From NCBI GenBank assembly GCA_000437355.1, contig FR899770.1, positions 288 through 21,920 of the forward strand: a stretch of 21,633 bases of DNA, read 5' to 3'. A program made the position numbers and the translations under genes. This document shows, in pieces, positions 1-8,035 of the stretch. Below the pieces are notes generated by a model. The model worked only from the letters and a program-made list of their open reading frames with translations. It did no database searches and had not been told where the DNA came from. This DNA is from Firmicutes bacterium CAG:460. Its GTDB lineage: Bacteria; Bacillota_I; Bacilli_A; RF39; UBA660. Position 1 is the stretch's first letter, and every line of letters begins with the position of its first letter.

Positions 1-34
1 AATGTGGAAGTTGTAAATTGAATAATTTTTAGTA

Positions 35-61
35 TCAAAAAAGATGCTTATTCAGCATCTT
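35..61 (-). terminator. Rho-independent terminator of rpoC
   Basis: On the minus strand a perfect 8-bp stem (AAGATGCT paired with AGCATCTT, 5-base loop) is followed by a run of six T. The stem overlaps the last codons and the TAA stop of rpoC, so the end of the gene doubles as its terminator. Bases 1-34 beyond it show no recognisable feature. Confidence 0.85.
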
Positions 62-2498
62 CATTAGTTACTTCTTCTTCAACTTCTTCAACAATTTTTT
101 GTGTATCAGTTGCTATATCATCATTATCCATAAGTTTTTCTTCTAATACTTCTTGAGCATCATCAGTTAAAATTGCTTTTTCAAGTTCTATATCAATATT
201 GTTATATTGACTATAACCAGTACCAGCAGGTATTAGTTTACCAATAATAACATTTTCTTTTAGACCTTGAAGTCTATCAACTTTACCATGAATAGCAGCA
301 TCAGTTAAAACTCTAGTTGTTTCTTGGAATGATGCAGCAGATAAGAACGAGTCTGTTTCCAAAGATGATTTAGTAATACCAAGCATAATTGGATTACCTT
401 TAGCAGGAGTTTTTCCAGCCATAATAACTGGTTTATTACCTTCTGTAAAGTCTCTTAGAGATACTGCAAGACCTTCAACAAAGTCTGAATCTCCAGCATC
501 TGTTATTCTTACCTTATTTATCATACGTTTACAAATGATTTCAATGTGTTTATCTGAAATATCAACACCTTGTAATTTATAAACTTTTTGAACTTCTTTT
601 AATATGTATTCTTGTGCAGTAAGTGGGTCAGTTACAGCAAGTAATTCTTTTGGTGAAATAACACCTTCAGTTAATTTATCTCCAGCTTCAACTTCATCAC
701 CAACAGCAACACGAAGTTTCATGTTGTAATTAGTTACGTGTTCATGGCATCCAGCTTCATTTTCAATAGTAATTGTATGTTTACCATTGTTTTCTTCAAT
801 ACCAATAACTTTACCAGTAACTTCCGCAATTGTAGCTTTTCCTTTTGGAATACGTGCTTCAAATAGTTCTTCAACTCTTGGTAGCCCTTGAGTAATATCA
901 TCACCAGATGCAACACCACCGGTATGGAATGTACGCATGGTAAGTTGTGTACCTGGTTCACCAATTGATTGAGCAGCCATAATACCAACAGCTTCACCTT
1001 TTTCAACTAAGTTACCAGTTGCAAGGTTACGTCCATAACATTTTTGACATACCCCATTATTTGATTTACATGTTAGAACACTTCTAATTTCTACCCTTTT
1101 AATACCAGCCTTAGTAATTTTAATGACAGCATTTTCATTAATCATTTCACCAGCTTCCACAATAGTTTCTTTAGTTTCTGGATTAACAATTTTCTTAGAT
1201 GCGTATCTACCTAAAATACGTTCAGCAAGTGGTTCAATAATTGAATTATCTTTTTCATTTAATAAATCATATACTACAAGCCCTTGATGTGTACCACAAT
1301 CAAATTCTTTAACGATTATATCTTGAGCAACATCAACAAGTCTTCTTGTTAAGTATCCTGAGTCTGCAGTTCTTAATGCAGTATCGGCATCACCCTTACG
1401 AGAACCATGTGTTGATAAGAAGAATTCAGACACAGAAAGACCTTCAATAAATGATGATGTAATTGGAATTTCTACAGTTGAACCATCTGGTTTTGCCATT
1501 AAACCACGCATACCAGCAAGTTGGGTAAAGTTTGAAATCTTACCACGAGCACCACTGTTCATCATCATGAATAATGGATTATCAAAGTCATTTTCACTTA
1601 TTGCTTTAAGTTCGTTCTTAACATCATCAGTTGCTTTAGTCCAAACTTCAATAACACTTTGATATCTTTCCCCATCAGTAATTAAACCTCTTTGATATTG
1701 TTTATTAATTTTATCTACTTTAGCTTTAGCAGCTTCAATTATTTCACCCTTTTTTTCACTTCTTACAACATCCGCAATAGATACCGTAATACCAGCGATA
1801 GTTGAATATTTGAAACCTAAATTCTTTAATTTATCAAGCATAATAGATGTTTCAGTTGTTTTATATCTTTTAAATACTTGAGCAATTAATTGACCTAAAG
1901 TTTTTTGAACAAATGGAGTAACAAGTTCCATTTTAGCTATTTCTTCAGGTATGTTAGAACCCATTGGTAAGAAATACTTATCTGGTGTAATTCCTTCTAT
2001 ATTGGCTTTAGTACCTTCTTCTACATATGGGAATGTATCAGGTAATATTTCATTAAATTTAATTTTACCTACAGTAGTAACTAAGTATTTGTCTCTTTGT
2101 TCTTCAGTAAATAATTTATATTTAAATGAACTAACTGGAATAGCAATTCTTGTATGCAATGTTATTTCTTTTCTTTCATATGCCATTAAAGCTTCATTAG
2201 GATTTTTATAAACATGTCCTTCATTAGGCTCTCCAGCATATTCAATAGTTAAATAACAATTACCTAGTACCATATCTTGGCTTGGTGTAACAATTGGTTT
2301 TCCATCTTTTGGATTTAGAATATTATTAGCACTAAGCATTAAGATTCTAGCTTCAGCTTTTGCTTCTTCAGAAAGTGGAATATGGATAGCCATTTGGTCA
2401 CCATCGAAGTCAGCATTAAATCCTGCACAAACTAGTGGATGTAATCTAATAGCTTTACCACCAACAAGTACTGGTTCAAATGCTTGAATACCAAGTCT
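48..2498 (-). CDS. rpoC: DNA-directed RNA polymerase beta' subunit, 5'-truncated (C-terminal two thirds)
   Basis: This encodes about 816 C-terminal residues of RNA polymerase beta', the subunit that carries the catalytic magnesium. Recognisable homology starts at RLGIQAFEPV (from 2498) and runs through NADFDGDQMA (2397-2417 holds the three Mg-binding aspartates), the bridge-helix/trigger-loop region (SGARG, THGSRKG, ADSGYLTRRL), the second zinc site (Cys codons at 1296-1298, 1068-1070, 1047-1049 and 1038-1040), GEPGTQLTMRTFH and the conserved end GLKENVIIGKLIPAGTGY. A full-length protein has about 1,200 residues, so roughly 400 N-terminal residues (zipper, first zinc site, clamp, lid, rudder) are absent. 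Upstream the frame is open only to a TAA at 2544-2546 and has no ATG. The first in-frame ATG (2391-2393) lies inside the DQMA motif and would omit the catalytic aspartates; a chance GGTGA sits 5 bases before it. The identity is certain. Whether the truncation is real or an assembly join cannot be decided here. Confidence 0.93.
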   Translation of the reverse strand, partial: RLGIQAFEPVLVGGKAIRLHPLVCAGFNADFDGDQMAIHIPLSEEAKAEARILMLSANNILNPKDGKPIVTPSQDMVLGNCYLTIEYAGEPNEGHVYKNPNEALMAYERKEITLHTRIAIPVSSFKYKLFTEEQRDKYLVTTVGKIKFNEILPDTFPYVEEGTKANIEGITPDKYFLPMGSNIPEEIAKMELVTPFVQKTLGQLIAQVFKRYKTTETSIMLDKLKNLGFKYSTIAGITVSIADVVRSEKKGEIIEAAKAKVDKINKQYQRGLITDGERYQSVIEVWTKATDDVKNELKAISENDFDNPLFMMMNSGARGKISNFTQLAGMRGLMAKPDGSTVEIPITSSFIEGLSVSEFFLSTHGSRKGDADTALRTADSGYLTRRLVDVAQDIIVKEFDCGTHQGLVVYDLLNEKDNSIIEPLAERILGRYASKKIVNPETKETIVEAGEMINENAVIKITKAGIKRVEIRSVLTCKSNNGVCQKCYGRNLATGNLVEKGEAVGIMAAQSIGEPGTQLTMRTFHTGGVASGDDITQGLPRVEELFEARIPKGKATIAEVTGKVIGIEENNGKHTITIENEAGCHEHVTNYNMKLRVAVGDEVEAGDKLTEGVISPKELLAVTDPLTAQEYILKEVQKVYKLQGVDISDKHIEIICKRMINKVRITDAGDSDFVEGLAVSLRDFTEGNKPVIMAGKTPAKGNPIMLGITKSSLETDSFLSAASFQETTRVLTDAAIHGKVDRLQGLKENVIIGKLIPAGTGYSQYNNIDIELEKAILTDDAQEVLEEKLMDNDDIATDTQKIVEEVEEEVTNEDAE

Positions 2499-2517
2499 GC
2501 AATTTAGGACTTTTTTA

Positions 2518-5001
2518 TTATTCTTCCAATAGTTTAAAATCTTTTATTTCTTCCTTATTAAAATCATAATCAATATAAATAACGGCACTTCTACTAACTG
2601 AAATATCCCAGACATACCAACTTATATACATTTTATCATTCATAATAAATGGTTCAACAAAACTACTAAAACACTCATAATCTACTTCATCTTTTATACT
2701 ATTTAAAAAATCTAAATTAATATCTAAACTATATATTTCTTTATAATATTTAGAATTAACAGCATTCATAAAATCAAGCATTGGTCTAAGTAAAAGAACA
2801 AACTTTTTATCATTTAAATAATCTTCACCATTATTTTTCTTATATAAATCAACTAATATATCTAATAATTCCCCAGTATACTTATATGTCATATTTAAAG
2901 AAGTTGTATCACTTAAAGCATCAAGAATATGCATTACTTTTTTTTCATCACCATATTCATCATATAAAACTTTTATAAAATAATTATCATCACCAAAATA
3001 CCATTTATTTACCTCATCAGTTCCATAAATATATTCTAAAGCATCAAGATAATATGTTCCAAAATTATAAGCATTAATTCTTTTAGTAAAATACTTTACA
3101 GTCAAAGCCTCTGCTCCAGCTTCAGTAATATAATTAGTAAAATTAACACTTATATAATCACATCCATCTGGTATATTTGGTACTGCATCATAAACATCAA
3201 TTTTATCACCACATTTATATAATGTAGTACTTGTTTTATTATTAAATGAAAAATCAACAAAATGAATAAGTTCATGATATAAAACACTAGCTGTATCACT
3301 AACTAAATTAATTCTTGTAGCATAATCTTCATATGTTCCTGCAGCTTTTCCATTTTCTAATTCTTCAGCATCTAAAATATTTAAATAACCAAGTTTATGT
3401 AAAAAATAAAACTCATCTAAATATTTTTTATTATCTACAACTATTTCAAATAAATCATAAACTTCTTTTTTATAACCAAGTAACATATTATTATTTTCTA
3501 CTATAAAAGCAAACTTTTTAAATAATTCTTCATTCTTATTTATTTTAAATTCAATATCTTTTAAATCATATTTCTTTATTATATCATCTAAATTAATATT
3601 AAATTGAGTATTAAAATCTAACTTTTTAACTTTATTTTCCCCTAAAGTTAAAACATATGTCTTATATAAACTTTCTAAAATTATTTTCTTGTCACTTATA
3701 TTTATACTTACAAATACATCATCACTTACTTTTTTACCATCTTTATATAAATAATGTTCATTATTATTTTTATAAACATTACAATAACCATTATTATTAC
3801 AATCAATACTAAATAATTTATCACTATATTTCTTTAAATTTTTATCTAAGAAATAATATTCATAATTAAAATAATTATAACTTTGATATACTCCTTTTGT
3901 TACATAACTAATATCTGTATTTTCATCTATATCAAGTTGCTTTAATGTTTTATCATAATATTTATATGTTGTACCATCCCCTAGTAAATCAACAGCATCT
4001 GCTACCTTAATATAATCTCCTTCTAAAGTAATTAATCCCCCACTAATTTCTTTATCTTTATAAAACAATATATTTTCTTCATTATTTATACCTAAAATAG
4101 CATTATCAAACAATACTTTATAAGCATACATACATTTATCAATTACTACTTTTCCATCTTTATTTTTAAGTTTATAACCAATATCACATGTATCTTTACT
4201 CATTACATATTTTTTATCTATTTTACTAGTATCTCCATATATTACTTCATCATCTATATAATAAATATTATCTTTATACATAAATGTATTATAACCAACA
4301 TAACTTTCATTATCATAAGTTATATCTTCATATAATATTTCTTTAGTTCTAGTATCAAATAAATAACCTTTATTATCTTTAGTAAATCTAAAATAAGTTA
4401 ATTTATTATTATCTACATAATATGTTGAATTTTCAAAATCTCTATATAATACTTTTTCTTCTTTAATATCAACAATTATACTTTTACTTCCCTTTTGATA
4501 AGCTTCAACAATTAATAAGTCATTACTAATATCTGCAGTAAACTCAAAATTACCAGTAAAATCTAATGTATAAATTCTATTCATATCTTTATCATATAAA
4601 GCATTATCAACTAAAATATATTTATCATCACGAGCTTTCTTAACTTGACTACCTTTAGCTAAAACATTTCCATATTTATCAATTATCTTTTTAAAATTTT
4701 TATTAGTAATAACAATATATTTTTCTAAAAACAACTCATAATTAGTAAATTCTTCTAAATACTCACTAATTACATTATTATTAAAATCATAAACTACTAG
4801 CTTTTTACCTTCATCTTTAATATAAAAATCATTTCCAATTTTTATATTAATATTATCAATAGTACTAACACTTAGAATACCTAATTCTTTATTTATAACT
4901 ATATTTTTATTATCTTTAAATATAATAAAAACAGTTACACAACTCCATACCACAAATAAAATTAAAGTGCCAATTAACAATCTCTTTTTATTCTTTTTCA
5001 T
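2518..5001 (-). CDS. Membrane-anchored putative zinc metallopeptidase (HEXXH), unknown family
   Basis: The protein has 827 residues from ATG 5001, or 838 from ATG 5034. I prefer 5001: it lies just after the stop of the upstream gene with GGGGA about 8 bases before it, while no ribosome-binding site precedes 5034. The N-terminus is a short basic stretch and one membrane helix (LLIGTLILFVVWSCVTVFII), so the rest should face outward. The following 450 or so residues are short strand-like repeats rich in Tyr/Asp/Asn, resembling a beta-propeller. A HELIH zinc motif follows (His 587, Glu 588, His 591 in the long numbering), then, about 47-51 residues later, TEAGAEALT, whose Glu 638 or 642 could be the third zinc ligand, as in gluzincins and ATLF/PPEP-like peptidases. 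Substrate unknown. It is translationally coupled to the gene before it. No terminator follows; the rpoC fragment begins within about 20 bases. Confidence 0.7.
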   Translation of the reverse strand: MKKNKKRLLIGTLILFVVWSCVTVFIIFKDNKNIVINKELGILSVSTIDNINIKIGNDFYIKDEGKKLVVYDFNNNVISEYLEEFTNYELFLEKYIVITNKNFKKIIDKYGNVLAKGSQVKKARDDKYILVDNALYDKDMNRIYTLDFTGNFEFTADISNDLLIVEAYQKGSKSIIVDIKEEKVLYRDFENSTYYVDNNKLTYFRFTKDNKGYLFDTRTKEILYEDITYDNESYVGYNTFMYKDNIYYIDDEVIYGDTSKIDKKYVMSKDTCDIGYKLKNKDGKVVIDKCMYAYKVLFDNAILGINNEENILFYKDKEISGGLITLEGDYIKVADAVDLLGDGTTYKYYDKTLKQLDIDENTDISYVTKGVYQSYNYFNYEYYFLDKNLKKYSDKLFSIDCNNNGYCNVYKNNNEHYLYKDGKKVSDDVFVSINISDKKIILESLYKTYVLTLGENKVKKLDFNTQFNINLDDIIKKYDLKDIEFKINKNEELFKKFAFIVENNNMLLGYKKEVYDLFEIVVDNKKYLDEFYFLHKLGYLNILDAEELENGKAAGTYEDYATRINLVSDTASVLYHELIHFVDFSFNNKTSTTLYKCGDKIDVYDAVPNIPDGCDYISVNFTNYITEAGAEALTVKYFTKRINAYNFGTYYLDALEYIYGTDEVNKWYFGDDNYFIKVLYDEYGDEKKVMHILDALSDTTSLNMTYKYTGELLDILVDLYKKNNGEDYLNDKKFVLLLRPMLDFMNAVNSKYYKEIYSLDINLDFLNSIKDEVDYECFSSFVEPFIMNDKMYISWYVWDISVSRSAVIYIDYDFNKEEIKDFKLLEE

Positions 5002-5002
5002 A

Positions 5003-5230
5003 TTACTTATTCCCCATATAATATAATCTTTCATTTAAATTATTTGCAACATAATCTATTTCATCATATTCTTCATCTTCTAAATCTGCATCATCTAAAT
5101 ACCTATCAATAAGAAGCAATACTTCTTGCATAGTTTTACATTTACTTACATCAATATTACATTTAATTAAAACATTTTTTTCATAATCATTAATAACTAT
5201 ATTATCCCCATATTTTTTTAATTCATCCAT
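5003..5230 (-). CDS. Small acidic protein, unknown function
   Basis: A 75-residue protein with no signal peptide or membrane segment. The second half is strongly acidic (DDADLEDEEYDEID) and probably helical. I recognise no family. The start is supported by AGAGG about 7 bases upstream of the ATG and by an extended -10 element (TGATAGAAT) ahead of it. The stop codon ends one base before the preferred ATG of the peptidase gene, so the two form a tightly coupled pair. It may be a cytosolic partner of the peptidase, but that is inferred only from position. Confidence 0.65.
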   Translation of the reverse strand: MDELKKYGDNIVINDYEKNVLIKCNIDVSKCKTMQEVLLLIDRYLDDADLEDEEYDEIDYVANNLNERLYYMGNK

Positions 5231-5247
5231 AACTTACCTCTAAAAAT

Positions 5248-5256
5248 ATTCTATCA
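5248..5256 (-). promoter_or_regulatory. Extended -10 promoter element of the 75-residue gene/peptidase unit
   Basis: The minus strand reads TGATAGAAT, a TGn-extended -10 box, about 18 bases before the ATG at 5230. The -35 position is only T-rich (the T-tract of the upstream terminator), so the call rests on the -10 alone. Confidence 0.45.
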
Positions 5257-5270
5257 TAATTTATGGATTA

Positions 5271-5297
5271 AAAAAAGAGTTCTTTTAAAACTCTTTT
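5271..5297 (-). terminator. Rho-independent terminator of the permease gene
   Basis: Minus strand: 9-bp stem AAAAGAGTT/AACTCTTTT with a 7-base loop, running into a T-tract. It overlaps the TAA stop of the permease (5296-5298). Confidence 0.75.
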
Positions 5298-6900
5298 AGA
5301 TATAAGTAACTACTGTAAATAATACTAGTAGTATAATGATCATACCTACAACAAATAACCAAATGTATTTGAACCATTCTTTATAACTAACTTTAGTTAA
5401 GGCAAGTCCAGTTACAAGAATCATACTTGTTGGCATGAATATTTGAACAATACCATACATAGATGTAAATATTGTATGTGCTATTGCAAAATTATCCGCA
5501 AAAACAGTTGTTGCAAAACTTCCAACTGTATAAGCAACATATCCAAAATCAACTTGGAATAATGAAGATATGAATGCTACTATTGAAGTTATAAATGGAT
5601 TAAATCCTTCAACAAGATTAAGTATCCAGTTATAAACTGAAGCAATTGGTTGACCAGCTATGTAACTTGTAGTAAATACTAAATTCACTCCAAGTAAACA
5701 TAGTAACGGTTTAAACATTTTCTTTGTTCCTTCATAGAAACTTTCAATATATTCATTAAAGCTCATCTTATATAAGAAAGCAAGTAATGCACTTACAAGT
5801 ACTAAAAGAATAATAAATATAAATACATATTTAAAGTTTCCAAGTGCACTAGCATTAGCACCTAAGATATAACTTATTAAGTTAAAATCTTTTCCAGCTT
5901 CAAGACCAACTAACCATTCATGGAATTCATCAAATACTTTAATACCAAAGTTTGTATTCCAATTAATGTATCCAAGAATAACAATGATTGCTGTTAAAGC
6001 TAAAACAATTATAGCAGGTAACATCTTTGTTTTTTCTTTACCACTAATTTTTTCTACTGCAAATGGGTCATTTTCAATTGTATTATTTTTAGCATTTTTC
6101 TTCATATCTTTATCAATCTTACGAACACGCATTACAATAAAGAAATTATATAAAACTAATGAAACTGCAGCAATAATAAAACGATAACTTAAACCAACTT
6201 TAATATCTTGATTTAATGTTGAATTAAATATTGCTAAAGTATCTGTTCCATATGTACATCCTAAAATACCTACAAGAGCAGAACCAAAAGTAATAGCAAA
6301 TGCAGTTAATTTATCCATTCCCATTTTAACTAAAATAGAAATAAAGAATGGGATAAACACTAAAACTACAAAAGTTTGTGATAATAATGAAGTAAGTACA
6401 AATAGTATTACACTCATTACTACAGATGTTACAATTGGATGTTTACTTAATTTATCAGCTAGACTTCCAACAAGTTTTTGATATCCACTAATCTTCGATA
6501 AAACACCATAAAATCCAGTTAAAACAACTAAGAAAGGAATTTTATCTAATAAGAAATAAACTGAATAGTAAAACATGAAACCAAAATCAGCTAATCCTAT
6601 ACGAGCAAATTTTCCTTCTGCAAAATCTGCACCTTGAAATTGTCCTCCAGGGAACATCCATGAAGCTATAACTCCAGCAAGGACTAATACAAATATACTT
6701 TTAGCTAAGCTATGTTCTTTACTTGAAATAGACATCATCATACCAGCTACAACAAATAAAACTAATCCAACTACTTTAAGAACCATATCAGCAGTAGCTC
6801 CATCAACAAATGCTGCAACTATAAAAAGTATAAATGCAATTACATCCATTAAAGCACCAACGCAATTTACTACACCATGCTTTTCAAATATTTTTTTCAT
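5296..6900 (-). CDS. Multi-pass permease, ion transporter superfamily (YfcC-like)
   Basis: A 534-residue integral membrane protein with about a dozen hydrophobic helices, split into two halves by a charged cytosolic loop around residues 255-290 (RKIDKDMKKNAKNN). Features typical of the ion-transporter superfamily (YfcC, DcuC, AbgT and related carriers) are the FIPFFISILVKMGMDKLTA segment, the Gly-rich FGSALVGILGCTYG re-entrant-type segment, and a second-half repeat ending in PTSMILVTGLALTKVSYKEW, which resembles the YfcC C-terminus. YfcC-type carriers are thought to move dicarboxylates, amino acids or peptides. The substrate cannot be read from the sequence. A strong AAGGAGG lies 5 bases before the ATG. 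It is a single-gene unit, with its own extended -10 element upstream and terminator downstream. Confidence 0.75.
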   Translation of the reverse strand: MKKIFEKHGVVNCVGALMDVIAFILFIVAAFVDGATADMVLKVVGLVLFVVAGMMMSISSKEHSLAKSIFVLVLAGVIASWMFPGGQFQGADFAEGKFARIGLADFGFMFYYSVYFLLDKIPFLVVLTGFYGVLSKISGYQKLVGSLADKLSKHPIVTSVVMSVILFVLTSLLSQTFVVLVFIPFFISILVKMGMDKLTAFAITFGSALVGILGCTYGTDTLAIFNSTLNQDIKVGLSYRFIIAAVSLVLYNFFIVMRVRKIDKDMKKNAKNNTIENDPFAVEKISGKEKTKMLPAIIVLALTAIIVILGYINWNTNFGIKVFDEFHEWLVGLEAGKDFNLISYILGANASALGNFKYVFIFIILLVLVSALLAFLYKMSFNEYIESFYEGTKKMFKPLLCLLGVNLVFTTSYIAGQPIASVYNWILNLVEGFNPFITSIVAFISSLFQVDFGYVAYTVGSFATTVFADNFAIAHTIFTSMYGIVQIFMPTSMILVTGLALTKVSYKEWFKYIWLFVVGMIIILLVLFTVVTYI

Positions 6901-6919
6901 CTCTACCTCCTTAAATAAA

Positions 6920-6928
6920 ATTATATCA
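6920..6928 (-). promoter_or_regulatory. Extended -10 promoter element of the permease gene
   Basis: Minus strand TGATATAAT, about 20 bases before the ATG and immediately after the terminator of the preceding gene. No good -35 box; the matching position lies in the T-tract of that terminator. Confidence 0.6.
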
Positions 6929-6940
6929 CGCAGAACAAAG

Positions 6941-6966
6941 AAAAAAAAGTATTTTCATACTTTTTT
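6941..6966 (-). terminator. Rho-independent terminator of the 6974-7981 gene
   Basis: Minus strand: 10-bp stem AAAAAAGTAT/ATACTTTTTT closed by a GAAA tetraloop, followed by T residues. It lies 8 bases past the stop codon. Confidence 0.8.
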
Positions 6967-6973
6967 CACATAT

Positions 6974-7981
6974 TTATCTACCAATTCTTACATAACGAGG
7001 TATTCTTTTATCAATTTCTATGTTCTCTAAAGCTCTCTTTAAAACCATTACATTATATTCTTTATTTGGACTTTTATTTATTGCATCAGATATAGAGTTT
7101 ATAAATTGAACAATTAAGTTTTTATTTATATTTATATTATTAGGTATATTAACACTTATTTCTTTATTTTCTATTGTAGATGTTATAGTTAACAAAATAA
7201 TATTTTTTATAAAATCTCTTGTATCTTCATCCATTAAAACTAATGAAGCCCTTAAAGAAGAATAAATAAACAAAAAGTCTGAATAAGCTTTATTACTCTT
7301 TTTAAATCCACTTTCTTTAGATAACACTACTTTAATATTTGTAGCAAGTATTGCTAACATATTTTCATTTGCTAAACATGTTCCATCTTTTTTATCTTCT
7401 AGTGTTATATAAAGCATACCAAAAGTTATATATGGATGCGTTTCTATATCAAAACCTCTTCTTATTAAAATATTTTCAAGTTTTGAATTAGACATTGATA
7501 AAACATATTTCATTCTTAACAAATTATTTTTAACATTATCATTTTCATTTTCTTGAACTATACTTAATGCAAGTTGTAAATAATCTACAAAAACATTTAG
7601 CTTAAATATTGATGCACTAATTAAACAATGTTCATCATGCTTATTCTTTTCTAATAATTTAAAATACAAATTATTCATAATTCTAATCTTAGGAATATCT
7701 TTTTTTTCTGGACTAGCATTAATTATAAATGCTACTTCTCTATTAAACTTTTCTCCAAAATAAACTAAAGCATCTTCAACCATAGAAGTTTCACTTAATC
7801 TATTTAATGCATCATTTTCAACGCATATTGCTTCATGCAACAAATTTAAAGTCATTACATACTTACTAGTATTTTTCTCTCCATCAACTTCTAATTCATA
7901 TAACAACTCATATGCACGATAAATAGCATCAGTTGCTCTTTCTAATAAATTAACTATGTTTATAAATGATTCATCCATCAT
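6974..7981 (-). CDS. Hypothetical protein, mostly alpha-helical, cytosolic
   Basis: A 335-residue protein with no signal peptide or membrane helix. It appears mostly helical, with long amphipathic stretches in residues 1-180 and a second helical region after about residue 215. I recognise no family or catalytic motif. Two consecutive ATG codons open the frame, and the ribosome-binding site is AGGGGG rather than AGGAGG, 5 bases before the first. A good promoter (TTGACT, 17 bases, TAAAAT with TGn) sits directly upstream, overlapping the end of the RhuM gene region, and a strong terminator follows. It is therefore probably transcribed alone. Confidence 0.7.
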   Translation of the reverse strand: MMDESFINIVNLLERATDAIYRAYELLYELEVDGEKNTSKYVMTLNLLHEAICVENDALNRLSETSMVEDALVYFGEKFNREVAFIINASPEKKDIPKIRIMNNLYFKLLEKNKHDEHCLISASIFKLNVFVDYLQLALSIVQENENDNVKNNLLRMKYVLSMSNSKLENILIRRGFDIETHPYITFGMLYITLEDKKDGTCLANENMLAILATNIKVVLSKESGFKKSNKAYSDFLFIYSSLRASLVLMDEDTRDFIKNIILLTITSTIENKEISVNIPNNININKNLIVQFINSISDAINKSPNKEYNVMVLKRALENIEIDKRIPRYVRIGR

Positions 7982-8004
7982 AAATTCCCCCTAAAGTAAG
8001 ATTT

Positions 8005-8033
8005 ATTTTAGCAAAAAATTACCTAAAAGTCAA
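8005..8033 (-). promoter_or_regulatory. Promoter of the 6974-7981 gene
   Basis: Minus strand: TTGACT (8028-8033), 17-base spacer, TAAAAT (8005-8010) preceded by TGC, an extended -10. The -35 begins only three bases beyond the stop codon of the RhuM gene. Confidence 0.8.
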
Positions 8034-8035
8034 TT

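Noticed and set aside
734..1006. Other open frames of 60-90 codons within rpoC, the SipW-type genes, the permease and the 14863-16281 gene.
   Set aside because: All are out-of-frame shadows of well-supported genes, mainly Leu-rich or Val-rich repeats produced by biased codon use.
2391..2520. A simple frameshift or sequencing error joining rpoC to the upstream gene.
   Set aside because: The upstream 2.5 kb in all frames lacks the beta' N-terminal domain; it encodes a different, single-pass membrane protein.
2490..2546. Intein C-terminus upstream of rpoC RLGIQ (VLN followed by Cys looks like an intein splice junction).
   Set aside because: The frame closes at a TAA only 14 codons upstream of this site, no other intein block is present, and the upstream DNA codes for a different protein in another frame.
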